DNA of 64,000 nt from Cellulomonas cellasea (GCF_030372105.1 NZ_JAUDBQ010000003.1:124001-188000); one strand, 5' to 3'; positions 17,230-26,565 are shown, counted from the first letter of the stretch. A program made the numbers and translations. Notes: generated by a model from the letters alone, not told the origin.

Positions 17230-18144
17230 TCAGTTCCGCCGGTGGTCCTGCACTGCCAGGCGCGGCCCCCTGCGGGGCGCCCGCATGGCGCCGGACAGGT
17301 GCAGGAGGCGCACCACGCGCTGCCGATGCGGCCGGTACGGCTCGAGCAGCTCGATCATCCGCTCGTCGTCGACCCGCTGCCCGGCCAGCGCCCAACCGAC
17401 CTGCGCGGCCAGGTGGTAGTCGCCCACGGAGATCGCGTCCGGGTCGCCGAACGCCCGCTGCGCCGTCTCCGCGGCCGTCCACACGCCCACCCCCGGCACC
17501 AGGCGCAGCCTCGCGCGGGCGAGCGCGGGCGGCATCGTCGCCGCCTCCTCGAGCCGGGCGGCCACACTCGCGCACTCGCGCACCGTCCGGGCCCGCCGCG
17601 GATCGACTCCCGCGCGGTGGAAGTCCCACGACGGCACCGCGAGCCATCCCTGCGCGTCGGGCGGCACCCGCATGCCCACCGGCGCGGGGCCCGGCGCCGC
17701 CGTGCCGTGGCGCAGCAGCAGCCACCGCCATGCGTCGTGCGCGGTCCTCAAGATGACGCGCTGCTCGAGCACAGCGGGCACCAGCGCCTCCAGCACGCGC
17801 CCGGTGCGCAGCAGCCGCAGCCCCGGGAACCTGCGGTGCGCGTCCCGGACCAGGTTGTCCGCGGGGTCGAAGGCGCTCAGGTCGTCCTGCGCGCCCAGCA
17901 GCGCCGGCGCGGCCGCGAGCGCCTGCGCCGCCCCCGGCCCCCACGCGGTGACGCGCGCCTGCCAGGGAGTGGCCTGCACGATGCGGCAGGTGGCGGGGCC
18001 GTCCGGCATGCGGGTGGTGCGCCACAGCGCGCCGTCAGCGGTGCGCTGGAAGGCCGGGTCGAACCTGCCGCGTGCCAGCGGGGCCAGCGTCAGGCGCGCG
18101 TCCACCGGTCCGGGAAACTCGAGCGAGGTCTCGTGGCACTCCAC
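17230..18144 (-). CDS. AlkA-like DNA-3-methyladenine glycosylase
   Basis: A 304-residue HhH-GPD superfamily protein. The helix-hairpin-helix with the Gly-rich turn is 'LRLVPGVGVWTAAETAQRAF', and the catalytic Asp is probably that in 'ISVGDYHLAAQVGWAL'. 'ALVPAVLEQRVILRTAHDAWRWL' is the preceding helix pair. These enzymes excise alkylated purines in base-excision repair. The N-terminal 100 residues, with beta-strand character, fit the AlkA N-domain. The frame runs upstream to 18,201; the GTG at 18,144 was chosen where similarity-like sequence begins, but is uncertain. It converges with the NDH-2 gene. Confidence 0.8.
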   Translation of the reverse strand: MECHETSLEFPGPVDARLTLAPLARGRFDPAFQRTADGALWRTTRMPDGPATCRIVQATPWQARVTAWGPGAAQALAAAPALLGAQDDLSAFDPADNLVRDAHRRFPGLRLLRTGRVLEALVPAVLEQRVILRTAHDAWRWLLLRHGTAAPGPAPVGMRVPPDAQGWLAVPSWDFHRAGVDPRRARTVRECASVAARLEEAATMPPALARARLRLVPGVGVWTAAETAQRAFGDPDAISVGDYHLAAQVGWALAGQRVDDERMIELLEPYRPHRQRVVRLLHLSGAMRAPRRGPRLAVQDHRRN

Positions 18145-18219
18145 CTGTCCATGCTCACACGCGCGGCTGGGGCCACCGCGCATGCGCGGCCTTCCTGTCA
18201 CGTCGATGGCGAGCAGAGG

Positions 18220-19131
18220 TCAGGGGGTGCTGTGCGTGCTCGACTGCTCATGGGCGCGGGCGACGGCGTCCGCGAGCGCGAATGCGTGGCGCCAGTAGGC
18301 CTCGTCGGCCTTCTGGTTCGCGGGGTAGTAGGCGAAGAACCAGCCGTCCTTGGCCTCCGCGTGACACGGGTGGCCAGGGTCGGTCAGCAGCCCGGCGAGC
18401 TCCTCCGTGAGGAACGCGCGGGCGGCGGGCGTGGTGGCGGCGAGGCTCGTGAGCGTCCCCCGTCCGCCCCGGTCGCCCGTGAGAGTCGTCTCGGGGCCGG
18501 CGATGGCGGCGGGCCGCGCGGCGCCGCGCCGGCCGGCGGTGACGAACGTGAGCCGCGGGACGGCTCCCAGCTGGACCGCCAGATAGCGGGAGGTGAAGGA
18601 GCGGGCTTGGGGTCCGCCGCTCGCGCGGTGGTGGACCGCGGCCTGCACAGCGTGCCCGCCTGCCGTCCAGCTGACCTTCTCGCTGGTGGTGGCGTGCCTC
18701 TTGGTGATGAAGATGCTCCCCGGAAGGAGCTTGACCTTCGCCTCGGGCTCGACGTGGAGCCCGTTGGCCCGCGCGAAGCCGACCAGGCGCCAGATGGCGG
18801 CGAACCCGCGGCGCTCGCTGCGGTCGGCGAGCCATCCGAACACCAGGCCGATGGCCGCGACCCCGGCCGTGAACCACAGGCCGATCAGCGCGTCCTCCGT
18901 GTTGCCCTTGAAGAGCGCCACGAGGGCCATGATCCCGAAGATGAGCCCGAGGAAACCGCCGACCATCGCGGCCATGGCGATGCCCACGCGCGACTTCTTG
19001 GCGTAGCGGTCACGTGAGGGCCGCCCGAACTCCCCGGCGCCCAGGGCGGTCCGGAGCCGCGCGAGCTCCTCGGCGCTGGGATCGGCGAGCAGGGGTTGGT
19101 AGTCGATGTGTTGGGGCAGGGTCGTGGTCAT
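18220..19131 (-). CDS. Membrane protein of unknown function
   Basis: A 303-residue protein with two adjacent membrane helices near residues 48-95, 'VGIAMAAMVGGFLGLIFGIMAL' and 'LIGLWFTAGVAAIGLVFGWLAD', followed by a large cytosolic region of about 200 residues. The first 40 residues are hydrophilic. I do not recognise the family; the two-helix plus soluble-domain layout resembles uncharacterised actinobacterial proteins with a DUF3137-like topology. The ATG at 19,131 begins the plausible protein, though the frame stays open through the neighbouring hrpB region. The next gene, at 19,307, is divergent. Confidence 0.7.
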   Translation of the reverse strand: MTTTLPQHIDYQPLLADPSAEELARLRTALGAGEFGRPSRDRYAKKSRVGIAMAAMVGGFLGLIFGIMALVALFKGNTEDALIGLWFTAGVAAIGLVFGWLADRSERRGFAAIWRLVGFARANGLHVEPEAKVKLLPGSIFITKRHATTSEKVSWTAGGHAVQAAVHHRASGGPQARSFTSRYLAVQLGAVPRLTFVTAGRRGAARPAAIAGPETTLTGDRGGRGTLTSLAATTPAARAFLTEELAGLLTDPGHPCHAEAKDGWFFAYYPANQKADEAYWRHAFALADAVARAHEQSSTHSTP

Positions 19132-19306
19132 GGCGGGGGCGTCGGTCCGTCCTCTAGGGGTGGCGCTCCCAGGACATATTCCCGGCACTCCACGGTTCAA
19201 TGCTGACAGGTGGGGGCGGGCGCCGTGGGCGAACGCTCGCACCCGTTGGGGTGGCGCCGCATCCTGGGTGGGAGAGCGCGAGGCCGACCAGGTGAGGGAG
19301 CGCGAC

Positions 19307-19522
19307 GTGACACCTTCCGATGACGACGACACTCCGCGCCCCGCGCCCCCGGAGGCCCGCCCGGCGTTGTTCGTGCTCTGCTTCCTGTTCCTGATGCTCG
19401 GGTTCTGGCTGTTCTCGCTCGGGTTCGCGCGCTCGAATGGCTGGGTGTTCGCCACCGGGATCCTGAGCTGCACCCTCGCGTTCTTCATCCCGATCAGGCT
19501 GGGCAGCCGCGAGGGGACCTGA
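19307..19522 (+). CDS. Small two-helix membrane protein
   Basis: A 71-residue protein starting at a GTG with GAGGGAG 6 bases upstream. After an acidic N-terminus ('SDDDDTPRPAPPEARP') come two hydrophobic segments, 'ALFVLCFLFLMLGFWLFSLGF' and 'GWVFATGILSCTLAFFIPI'. The family is not recognised. It lies upstream of the diguanylate cyclase gene with a 44-base gap and could share its transcript. Strong ribosome site and clean topology make a real gene likely. Confidence 0.65.
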   Translation: MTPSDDDDTPRPAPPEARPALFVLCFLFLMLGFWLFSLGFARSNGWVFATGILSCTLAFFIPIRLGSREGT

Positions 19523-19566
19523 GCGAGAGTCGCCGCCCGTGGTCGGCACACCCCCGACCGGGTGAC

Positions 19567-20760
19567 GTGACCAACGTCTCGCCGCGAACCCCGCAGGCCC
19601 GTGCCCCGGACGCCGATCGGTGCGGTGTGCGCACGACACCGCCCGCCTCCCCCACCAGCGCCGCCACGACACTCGACTCGTCCCCGGTGCGCTGGCTCCT
19701 GCGCCACACTCCCGAGTGGTCTCGCTCCGGGGGCCAGGCGGCGGTCGTCGGCAGGATGATGCTGCTGTTCCAGGTCGTGGTCATCACGGTGACCGCGCCA
19801 CTGCTCCAGGTCGACGCGCAGTCGCCCGGGGTGTGGGCGTCGACGGCCCTGGCCGCGCTGGCGCTCCTCGCCGCCAGCCTGTGGGCGCCGTGGCGGAGCC
19901 TGCCTGCTGTGTCCACTGTGGTGTTCCCGATCGCGAGCCTCGGCGCCCTGCTGGTCATCGCCCTGGGGACCGAGGGCCTCGCCCACGCGTACGTCGGGCT
20001 CATCCCGGTGTGCTTCGTCTACGTCGGGCTCTTCCACCACGCCTGGGTCGGCGTCGCGATCCTGCCCGTGGCGACGATCGCCTACATCGCCACCCTCTCG
20101 ACCTTCAGCGTCTCGGCGTGGCTGCGTGTCGGCATCTACTGCGCGGCGTGGCTCGCGATCAGCCTCACGCTGGCGGCGAGCATGTCCCGGAATCGCACCG
20201 TCACCGAGCTGCTGCGGGCGGCGACCACGACGGACTCCCTCACCCTGCTCGGCAACCGCCGCGGCCTGGACGAGCGGCTCACCCGGCTCGCCCCCGGGGA
20301 CTGCGTGGTGATCTGCGACCTCGACCACTTCAAGCGGGTGAACGACACGCTCGGCCACGCCGCGGGCGACGTGATCCTCGAGCGCTTCGGCCACACGCTG
20401 TCGGCGTTGACCCGCGGCAGGGACTACGCGGCCCGGTTCGGCGGCGAGGAGTTCGTGCTGGTGCTCACGCGGACCCGGCCCGGGCAGGCGCTGACGCTGC
20501 TGGGGACGCTGCGGGCGGAGTGGGCCGAGCTCTCGGACGTGACATTCTCGGCGGGGGTGGCCTCGCACCGGGGGGACAGGAGCGCCGCGGAGGTCCTGGC
20601 GGCGGCCGACGCGGCCATGTACCGGGCGAAGAACGAGGGCCGCGACTGCGTGCGGCTCTCGGAGTGGGACTGTGACGTTCCCCCGCTCGACGGGCGCCCG
20701 GGTGTCGCAGGTGGCCAGGGGCCCGACGTCGGCACAGACTACGGGGATGTCCACGTCTGA
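19567..20760 (+). CDS. Diguanylate cyclase (GGDEF domain), membrane-bound
   Basis: A 397-residue protein. Residues about 45-215 hold five or six membrane helices. The GGDEF domain follows: 'DSLTLLGNRRGLDERL' (start of the domain), 'VVICDLDHFKRVNDTLGHAAGD' (metal-binding Asp), active-site 'GGEEF' in 'YAARFGGEEFVLVLTR', and 'AADAAMYRAKNEGRD' at the end. The RxxD inhibitory site is intact as RGRD, five residues before GGEEF, so product inhibition by c-di-GMP is expected. It makes cyclic di-GMP from two GTP. The start GTG at 19,567 has no strong ribosome site. The last 14 bases overlap the next gene. Confidence 0.9.
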   Translation: MTNVSPRTPQARAPDADRCGVRTTPPASPTSAATTLDSSPVRWLLRHTPEWSRSGGQAAVVGRMMLLFQVVVITVTAPLLQVDAQSPGVWASTALAALALLAASLWAPWRSLPAVSTVVFPIASLGALLVIALGTEGLAHAYVGLIPVCFVYVGLFHHAWVGVAILPVATIAYIATLSTFSVSAWLRVGIYCAAWLAISLTLAASMSRNRTVTELLRAATTTDSLTLLGNRRGLDERLTRLAPGDCVVICDLDHFKRVNDTLGHAAGDVILERFGHTLSALTRGRDYAARFGGEEFVLVLTRTRPGQALTLLGTLRAEWAELSDVTFSAGVASHRGDRSAAEVLAAADAAMYRAKNEGRDCVRLSEWDCDVPPLDGRPGVAGGQGPDVGTDYGDVHV

Positions 20761-21349
20761 CGGAGCCGGCTGGCCCGGCCTCACCAACCCTGAGCACTCC
20801 CACTGGTACATCGAGCGCTTCCGCGCGATGGCCGCCGCCGGCCAGGACCTCGCCGGCGAGGCGCGGCTGGTCGACGCGATGGTGGAGCGCGGCGCGCGCA
20901 TCCTCGACGCGGGCTGCGGCCCCGGCCGGGTAGGCGCCGAGCTGCATGCGCGCGGGCACCGCGTGGTCGGCGTCGACGTGGACCCGATCCTCATCGAGGC
21001 CGCGGAGCACGACCACCCGGGGCCGCGCTGGCTGGTCTCGGACCTCGCCGCCCTCGACCTGGACGCGATGGGCGAGGGCGAGCCCTTCGACGCCGCCGTG
21101 CTGGCCGGCAATGTCATGCCCTTCCTCGTGCGGGGCACGGAGTCCGAGGCGCTGCGCCGGGTCGGCGCGGCGGTGGCCCCCGACGGCTTCGTGGTCGTCG
21201 GGTACCAGGTCGGCAGGCTGCCCCTGGAGCTGTTCGACGCGGCGGTGGCCGATGCGGGGCTGCGGGTCGAGCACCGCTTCGCGACCTGGCAGATCGGCGC
21301 GTGGCATGACGACGCGGACTTCGCGGTGAGCGTCCTGCGCCACGCCTGA
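20747..21349 (+). CDS. Class I SAM-dependent methyltransferase
   Basis: A 200-residue methyltransferase. Motif I is 'ARILDAGCGPGRVGAEL', the acidic end of beta-2 is 'VVGVDVDPILIEAAE', and motif post-I region 'RWLVSDLAALDL' and 'FDAAVLAGNVMPFL' follow. The N-terminal 'HSHWYIERFRAMAAAGQDL' is shared by actinobacterial proteins of this kind; substrate is unknown. The ATG at 20,747 lies within the end of the diguanylate cyclase gene in another frame, with no clear ribosome site, so translation may depend on the upstream gene. Confidence 0.85.
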   Translation: MSTSDGAGWPGLTNPEHSHWYIERFRAMAAAGQDLAGEARLVDAMVERGARILDAGCGPGRVGAELHARGHRVVGVDVDPILIEAAEHDHPGPRWLVSDLAALDLDAMGEGEPFDAAVLAGNVMPFLVRGTESEALRRVGAAVAPDGFVVVGYQVGRLPLELFDAAVADAGLRVEHRFATWQIGAWHDDADFAVSVLRHA

Positions 21350-21394
21350 CCCGCGCAGGCGGGCGCCCGGCGGGCCCCTGCGCCGCGTGGACGG

Positions 21395-23950
21395 TCAGCC
21401 GCGGCGCACCCCGCGCGACGGCTCGGCCGTCCACGGGTCCTGCGGCCAGGCGTGCTTGGGGTAGCGCCCGCGCAGCTCGGCGCGCACCTGCGGGTACCCG
21501 GTGCGCCAGAACGACTCCAGGTCGGCGGTGACGGCCGCCGGGCGCCCCGCCGGGGACAGCAGGTGCAGCAGCACGGGCACCCGGCCGTCGGCGACGCGCG
21601 GGGTGCGCCGCCACCCGAAGGCCTCCTGCAGCCGGACCGCGAGCACAGGCTGGTCGCCCGAGTAGTCGAGCCGCACATGCGAGCCGCTCGGCGCCTGCAG
21701 CCGCTCGGGCGCCAGCTCGTCGAGGCGGGCGGCCTCGGGCCAGGGCAGCAGCCTGCGCAGCGCGCCGCGCATGTCGATCCGCCGCAGGTCCCGGGAGCCG
21801 CGCACCCGTGCCAGGTCCGGGCCCAGCCAGGCGTCGACTCCCGCCAGGAGCGCCTCGTCGCCCATGTCGGGCCAGGGCTCGCCCAAGGCCGACCGCAGGA
21901 AGGCGAGCCGTTGGCGCAGCCCCACCGCCGCGTCGGTCCAGGGCAGCATCGCCAGGCCCTCACGCCGCAGGCCCTCGCGCACCGCGGCGACGACGAGCGC
22001 GGCCGGCGGGTCGGCAAGCCGCGTCGAGCGCAGCTCGATGGCGCCGAGGCGGGCGGCCCGCCGCGCGACGACCTGTCCGTCCGACCACGCCACCGTCTCC
22101 TCGTCATGCCGCAACGCCTGCGCCGCCAGGATGGCGAGGTCCTCGTCGATGGGGGCCGCCGAGCGGATCGTCGCGTCACGGCGTCCCGCGCCGCGATCGG
22201 CGTCGGCCACCGCGAGCCACTCGATGCCGTGCAAGGGCGAGTGCTCGGCGGGCAGCGCGGCGCCAGTGCCGGAGGCCATCAGATACGCGGACCCGCCGGC
22301 GCGGCGCCTGGCGATCCGGTCCGGGTGCGCGAGGGCGACGACCAGCCCCACCGCGACGTCGTCGGTCAGGCCGCGTTCCCCGGCGTGCGCCCCGGCCGCA
22401 CCGGCCCGACCGCCTGAGCCGCTCGCGGGGATCGCGCGCTCCAACCGGCGCACCTCGTCCAGCCACCCGCTCGCACGGGCCTCGGGGCCGCCATGGCGCA
22501 GCGCCCGCAGCGCGGCCACGAGGTCTCCCCCGGGCGCGCGGACGTCGGCGGACAGCATCGCGACCACCTCGGCCGCGCGCCGGGCTCCCACGGTTCCCGC
22601 GGCGTCGATCAGCGCGCGGGCTAGGCGGGGATCAGCACCGACCCGGGCGATGGCCCGCCCCCGGTCGGTCACCCGCCCGTCCGAGCCGACCGCGCCCAGG
22701 GCGCCCAGGGTGCTGCGGGCCACGGCCATCGCCGCGGGTGGCGGGGCGTCCATCAGCGCGAGCCCGGCGCCGTCAGCCGAGCCCCAACAGGCCAGTTCCA
22801 GGGCGAACGCCGTGAGGTCGGCCGTCATGATCTCCGGCTCCGGGTGCTCCGCGAGCTGCGCATGCTCGGCCTGCGACCAGCACCGGTACACCGCGCCCGG
22901 CCCCTCGCGCCCCGCCCGCCCGGCACGCTGCTCGGCGCCCGCCCGGCTGACGTTGACAGTCACCAGCCCGGCCAGCCCGCGCCGGTGGTCCGTGCGGGGC
23001 TGGCGCGCGAGCCCGGCGTCGACGACGACCCGCACCCCCGGCACGGTGAGCGAGGACTCGGCCACCGCCGTCGCCACGACCACCCGGCGGCGTGGCCCCA
23101 GGGCCAGGGCGAGGTCCTGCTCTCGGTGCGGCAGCCTGCCGTGCAGCGGGCGGACGTCGGCATCGACCCCCGCGAGTCGCCGGGCGACGCCGTTCACCTC
23201 GCCCGCGCCCGGCACGAACACCAGGACATCGCCCTCCCGCTCGGCGAGCGCCTCCCGCACGCACCCGGCGACGTGGTCGAGGAAACCCGGTGTGACCCCC
23301 CGCTCGTCCACGCGCCGGACCCGGGGCGGGGGCGGGCGCCACAGCTCGTCGACGGGGTGCAGGCTCCCCCGGGCCTCGACGACCGTCGCCGGTGTGCCGT
23401 CGCCGATGAGCGCCGCGGTGCGGGACGCCTCCACCGTGGCGGACATCGCCACGAGCACGAGGTCCTCGCGCAGGTGCGCGCGCACGTCCACGAGCAGCGC
23501 CTGCACCAGGTCCGCGTCGAGGTTCCGCTCGTGGCACTCGTCGAGCACGACGGCGCCGACCCCGGCGAGCTCCGGGTCGCGCTGCAGCCGGCGCAGCAGC
23601 ACCCCGGTGGTCACCACCTCCACCCGCGTGGCAGGGCTGCTGCGCCGCTCACCGCGCACCGCGTACCCCACCGTCTGGCCGACGGGCTCGCCGAGCAGGC
23701 CGGCGAGCCGGTGGGCGGCGGCGCGCGCGGCGAGCCGGCGTGGCTGCGTCACGACCACGCGCCCGCTGACGGCGAGGGCGAGGGCCGGCGGCGCCAGCGT
23801 CGTCTTGCCGGTGCCGGGCGGCGCCTGCACCACAGCCGTGCCGCGCGCCCGGACCGCGTCGACGAGCGCGGGCAGGCTGGCGAGCACCGGGAGGTCCGGC
23901 GGGGAGGCGAGCAGCCGCGTGAGCGGGTCGGAGGGCACATCGGAGGGCAC
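21395..23950 (-). CDS. hrpB: ATP-dependent helicase HrpB
   Basis: An 851-residue DExH-box protein of the HrpB family. Walker A is 'VVQAPPGTGKTTLAPPALAL', motif II 'GAVVLDECHERNLDADL', motif III 'LVAMSATVEA', motif VI 'SRAGAEQRAGRAGREGPG'. A helicase-associated region and the HrpB-specific C-terminal domain ('PVLLHLLSPAGRPAAVTADL', 'FWRTGYPQVRAELRGRYPKHAWP') follow. RNA or DNA substrates of HrpB are not well defined. The start is a GTG at 23,950 (another GTG at 23,938), neither with a ribosome site. The neighbour upstream on the same strand is a lipoprotein gene. Confidence 0.92.
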   Translation of the reverse strand: MPSDVPSDPLTRLLASPPDLPVLASLPALVDAVRARGTAVVQAPPGTGKTTLAPPALALAVSGRVVVTQPRRLAARAAAHRLAGLLGEPVGQTVGYAVRGERRSSPATRVEVVTTGVLLRRLQRDPELAGVGAVVLDECHERNLDADLVQALLVDVRAHLREDLVLVAMSATVEASRTAALIGDGTPATVVEARGSLHPVDELWRPPPPRVRRVDERGVTPGFLDHVAGCVREALAEREGDVLVFVPGAGEVNGVARRLAGVDADVRPLHGRLPHREQDLALALGPRRRVVVATAVAESSLTVPGVRVVVDAGLARQPRTDHRRGLAGLVTVNVSRAGAEQRAGRAGREGPGAVYRCWSQAEHAQLAEHPEPEIMTADLTAFALELACWGSADGAGLALMDAPPPAAMAVARSTLGALGAVGSDGRVTDRGRAIARVGADPRLARALIDAAGTVGARRAAEVVAMLSADVRAPGGDLVAALRALRHGGPEARASGWLDEVRRLERAIPASGSGGRAGAAGAHAGERGLTDDVAVGLVVALAHPDRIARRRAGGSAYLMASGTGAALPAEHSPLHGIEWLAVADADRGAGRRDATIRSAAPIDEDLAILAAQALRHDEETVAWSDGQVVARRAARLGAIELRSTRLADPPAALVVAAVREGLRREGLAMLPWTDAAVGLRQRLAFLRSALGEPWPDMGDEALLAGVDAWLGPDLARVRGSRDLRRIDMRGALRRLLPWPEAARLDELAPERLQAPSGSHVRLDYSGDQPVLAVRLQEAFGWRRTPRVADGRVPVLLHLLSPAGRPAAVTADLESFWRTGYPQVRAELRGRYPKHAWPQDPWTAEPSRGVRRG

Positions 23951-23997
23951 AGGGGAAGTCTGCCCCGTCGGGCGGGCGCCCCCGACGACCGGCGCGG

Positions 23998-24951
23998 TCA
24001 GCCCGCCGACCGCCCGCACGCCTGGCTGAGGTACGAGGGCAGCGCCACCCGGCTGTCGTCGGGCAGGGGCAGGTAGAAGACCTCCTGCGCCACGCCGTCG
24101 ACGCTGGCCCGCACGGGCATCTGCCAGCCGCGCTTGTCCTCCGCGATGGCATGCAGGTCGCAGCGCGCGGGAACCGCGTCGAGCGTCGCCGTCACCGGCT
24201 GGCCGTCGGCGCTGGCCAGGGCCGGGCGCCACTGCGGCCCCTCCGCGGGCGACAGCAGCGTCGTCGCGTCGACGGCCGCCACCTCGACATGCGGCCCGCC
24301 GGGCACGGGCTCGAGGCGCAGCGTGAGACGGGCCAGCGGCCCCGCGGGCCCCTCGACCACCTCCAGGCCCGGCGACCAGGACAGCCGCGCGCCGGCCGCC
24401 ACCGCCGCCGCGGCGCAGTCCTCCTGCCAGCGACGGGTGAGGACGCCTCCTGGATCGGCGGCGTCGTCGAGGACATGGGTGAAGACCGCGACGGGGCGGG
24501 GCGCCGCGTCGTCGCGGTCGGCCTCGACGACGAGGGTGAGCACGTCGGCGGCGCCCGCCTGCCCGCACCGGGCCTCCCCCAGGCGGACCCGGACCTCCGC
24601 CACGCCGCCCGCGCCCGCCGTCACGGGGTCCAGCGAGCGTGCCGGCCCCGCCCACCGCGCCCCTGCGATCTCCGCGGACGACACGGCCAGCGCGTCGGCG
24701 GTGTCGTTGGACACCCGCACCCGCACGATCCGGTCGGCCCACTCGACGCGCGCCTGCCGGACCTCGACGGTGACGCCGGGCGGCAGCGGCTCGGGGGTGG
24801 GCCCGGCGGTCGTCTGGCTCGTGGGTGACGGCGATGGCGAGGCCGCCGGTGGCGTGCAGCCGGCCAGGAGCGCGACAAGGGCCGTGCCCACCACAGCCAC
24901 ACGGCCGACCGCACGCGCCGAGCCCACAGGCCTCACGTCCATGTCCGGCAT
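23998..24951 (-). CDS. Putative lipoprotein
   Basis: A 317-residue exported protein. The N-terminus has a short basic stretch, a hydrophobic core 'VAVVGTALVALLAGC' and a lipobox ending at Cys32, so a lipidated protein outside the membrane is expected. A Ser/Pro/Thr-rich linker follows, then repeated beta-strand sequence: 'GVTVEVRQARVEWADRIVRV', 'VLTLVVEADRDD', 'ARLTLRLEPVPGGPHVEVAA'. No family is recognised; the beta-rich part may bind a ligand. Four Cys residues could form disulfides. The gene is divergent from the PPOX-fold gene starting at 24,988, leaving 36 bases between. Confidence 0.75.
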   Translation of the reverse strand: MPDMDVRPVGSARAVGRVAVVGTALVALLAGCTPPAASPSPSPTSQTTAGPTPEPLPPGVTVEVRQARVEWADRIVRVRVSNDTADALAVSSAEIAGARWAGPARSLDPVTAGAGGVAEVRVRLGEARCGQAGAADVLTLVVEADRDDAAPRPVAVFTHVLDDAADPGGVLTRRWQEDCAAAAVAAGARLSWSPGLEVVEGPAGPLARLTLRLEPVPGGPHVEVAAVDATTLLSPAEGPQWRPALASADGQPVTATLDAVPARCDLHAIAEDKRGWQMPVRASVDGVAQEVFYLPLPDDSRVALPSYLSQACGRSAG

Positions 24952-24975
24952 CGTGCCGTGCCGTGCTCCGGCGGG

Positions 24976-24981
24976 CATCCT
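24976..24981 (+). promoter_or_regulatory. Candidate -10 box of a leaderless promoter
   Basis: CATCCT, 6 bases before the ATG at 24,988, with no Shine-Dalgarno sequence in between; the start codon A would be the transcription start. Confidence 0.4.
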
Positions 24982-24987
24982 GTCCGC

Positions 24988-25398
24988 ATGGGCCCTGACG
25001 AGTGCCGCAGGCGGTTCGCGGCCGCCGACCACGCCTACCTGGCGACGACCGGGGCCGACGCGATGCCCCATCTGGTCCCCGTGGTGCACGCCCTCGTCGA
25101 CGACCAGGTGCTGTTGGTGGTCGACCACAAGCCCAAGCGCACCTGGGCCCTGAGGCGCCTGCGCAACATCACAGAGAATCCGCGCGTCGCCCTGCTCGTC
25201 GACGAGTACGGAGATGACTGGGAGCGGCTGTGGTGGGTGCGGGCCGACGCGCGCGCGGAGATCGTGACAAGCGGCCCCGCGCACGACCAGGCGGTCGACG
25301 CGCTCTCCGAGCGGTATCCGCAGTACCGCAGGCGCCCACCGGCCGGGCCGGCGATCGTGGCCCGGGTGGAGCGGTGGACGGGGTGGGCCGCGGCATGA
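24988..25398 (+). CDS. PPOX-class F420-dependent-type oxidoreductase
   Basis: A 136-residue split-barrel protein of the pyridoxamine-5-phosphate-oxidase fold, closest in pattern to the actinobacterial F420-dependent family TIGR03668: 'AAADHAYLATTGADAMPHLVP', 'LLVVDHKPKRTWALRRLRNI', 'RVALLVDEYGDDWERLWWVRA' and 'YRRRPPAGPAIVARVERWTGW'. Members reduce or bind substrates with deazaflavin F420 in the cytosol. A CATCCT box lies exactly 6 bases before the ATG and there is no ribosome site, suggesting a leaderless transcript. Confidence 0.85.
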   Translation: MGPDECRRRFAAADHAYLATTGADAMPHLVPVVHALVDDQVLLVVDHKPKRTWALRRLRNITENPRVALLVDEYGDDWERLWWVRADARAEIVTSGPAHDQAVDALSERYPQYRRRPPAGPAIVARVERWTGWAAA

Positions 25399-25444
25399 TT
25401 GCGCCGGCGCCAGGTCCCCGCTGCTTCCGTGGCATGGTCTAGGC

Positions 25445-26017
25445 ATGGCGAACGTCCCTCTCGATCCTTCCCGCACAGCGAGCTCCGAGCCTGAGGAGCG
25501 CGTGGTCTTGCTCGACGAGGCCGGGAACCCGATCGGCTCCGCGCCCAAGGCGACAGTGCACACGGCCGACACGCCCCTGCACCTGGCCTTCTCCTGCTAC
25601 GTCTTCGACGCCGACGGCCTGCTGCTGATGACCCGCCGCGCCGTGGACAAGAAGACGTTCCCCGGGGTGTGGACCAACTCCTGCTGCGGCCACCCCGGCC
25701 CCGGCGAGTCGATCGAGTCGGCCATCGGGCGCCGCCTGGAGGACGAGTTGGGGATCACCCGGTTCGAGGGCCTGCGCCCCGTCATCCCCGAGTTCCGCTA
25801 CCGCGCGCAGATGGGCAACGGGATCGTGGAGAACGAGATCTGCCCCGTGTACGCCGTCGTGGTCCCCGTGGGGACGCCCGTGGTCCCCGACCCCACCGAG
25901 GTCGAGGACCACAGGTGGGTCGAGTTCGCCGAGTTCCGCCGGCTCGCCCAGGAGCCCGGCCGGATCAGCCCGTGGGCGACGCTCCAGGTCGCCGACGCCA
26001 CCCGCTGGGACGCCTAG
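25445..26017 (+). CDS. idi: Isopentenyl-diphosphate delta-isomerase, type I
   Basis: A 190-residue Nudix-fold enzyme. It interconverts IPP and DMAPP for isoprenoid synthesis. Diagnostic features: 'LHLAFSCYVFDADGLLLMTRRA', 'FPGVWTNSCCGHPGPGES' with the catalytic Cys at 81 just before GHP, and 'NGIVENEICPVYAV' with the catalytic Glu. Length matches the family (about 180-200). It starts at an ATG 47 bases after the previous gene's stop on the same strand. Only the type I form is seen; no other isoprenoid genes are near. Confidence 0.95.
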   Translation: MANVPLDPSRTASSEPEERVVLLDEAGNPIGSAPKATVHTADTPLHLAFSCYVFDADGLLLMTRRAVDKKTFPGVWTNSCCGHPGPGESIESAIGRRLEDELGITRFEGLRPVIPEFRYRAQMGNGIVENEICPVYAVVVPVGTPVVPDPTEVEDHRWVEFAEFRRLAQEPGRISPWATLQVADATRWDA

Positions 26018-26175
26018 CGCGCCTCGGGACACGGGCCGCCCGGCCCGGCCCCCTTGTCGCCTGCCAGTGGCAGTCGCAGAATCGGAGCAACGGGGAGCCG
26101 TCCCCGGCGACGGTCGCCCGGCGTCCGGCGACGGCCGGCGATCCCCGGCCGCCAGCGCCCGGCGAACGGAGCCCT

Positions 26176-26526
26176 GTGGACCTCTCCCACGTGATCCTGC
26201 GCATCGTGGTCACCGACCTGCCCACATCCACCCTCTGGTATCAGCGGATGCTGGAGCTGGAGCCGATGGAGCCGGACGACGGCACGTCGGTGTTCCTGCT
26301 GACGCCCTCCACCGCGCTGCAGCTCCGCGAGGAGGACGAGGTCACCAGCACCGCGCCGGGCTGCGACCTGAGCCTGCGTGTGCCGGACCTGGGCGTCGCC
26401 GTCGCCCATGTGGAGTCGCTGGGCATCGCCCACTCTGACGTGGTCACGCTCGGTGAGGCCTCCGGGATGTTCCTCGTGCAGGACCCGGACGGGCGGGAGG
26501 TCACCTTCTTGCAGGTGGCGACGTGA
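26176..26526 (+). CDS. VOC family protein
   Basis: A 116-residue glyoxalase-fold protein: 'SHVILRIVVTDLPTSTLWYQRML', 'VFLLTPSTALQLREED', 'DLSLRVPDLGVAVAHVESL' and 'MFLVQDPDGREVTFLQVA'. It is a single VOC module that would dimerise; the ligand is unknown. A GTG at 26,176 with CGGAG 5 bases upstream opens it. It converges with the SDR gene at 26,566. The 158 bases upstream to idi show no gene. Confidence 0.8.
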   Translation: MDLSHVILRIVVTDLPTSTLWYQRMLELEPMEPDDGTSVFLLTPSTALQLREEDEVTSTAPGCDLSLRVPDLGVAVAHVESLGIAHSDVVTLGEASGMFLVQDPDGREVTFLQVAT

Positions 26527-26565
26527 CCCGGCGCGGGCGGCGACACGCCTCAGGGCGGCCCGCCG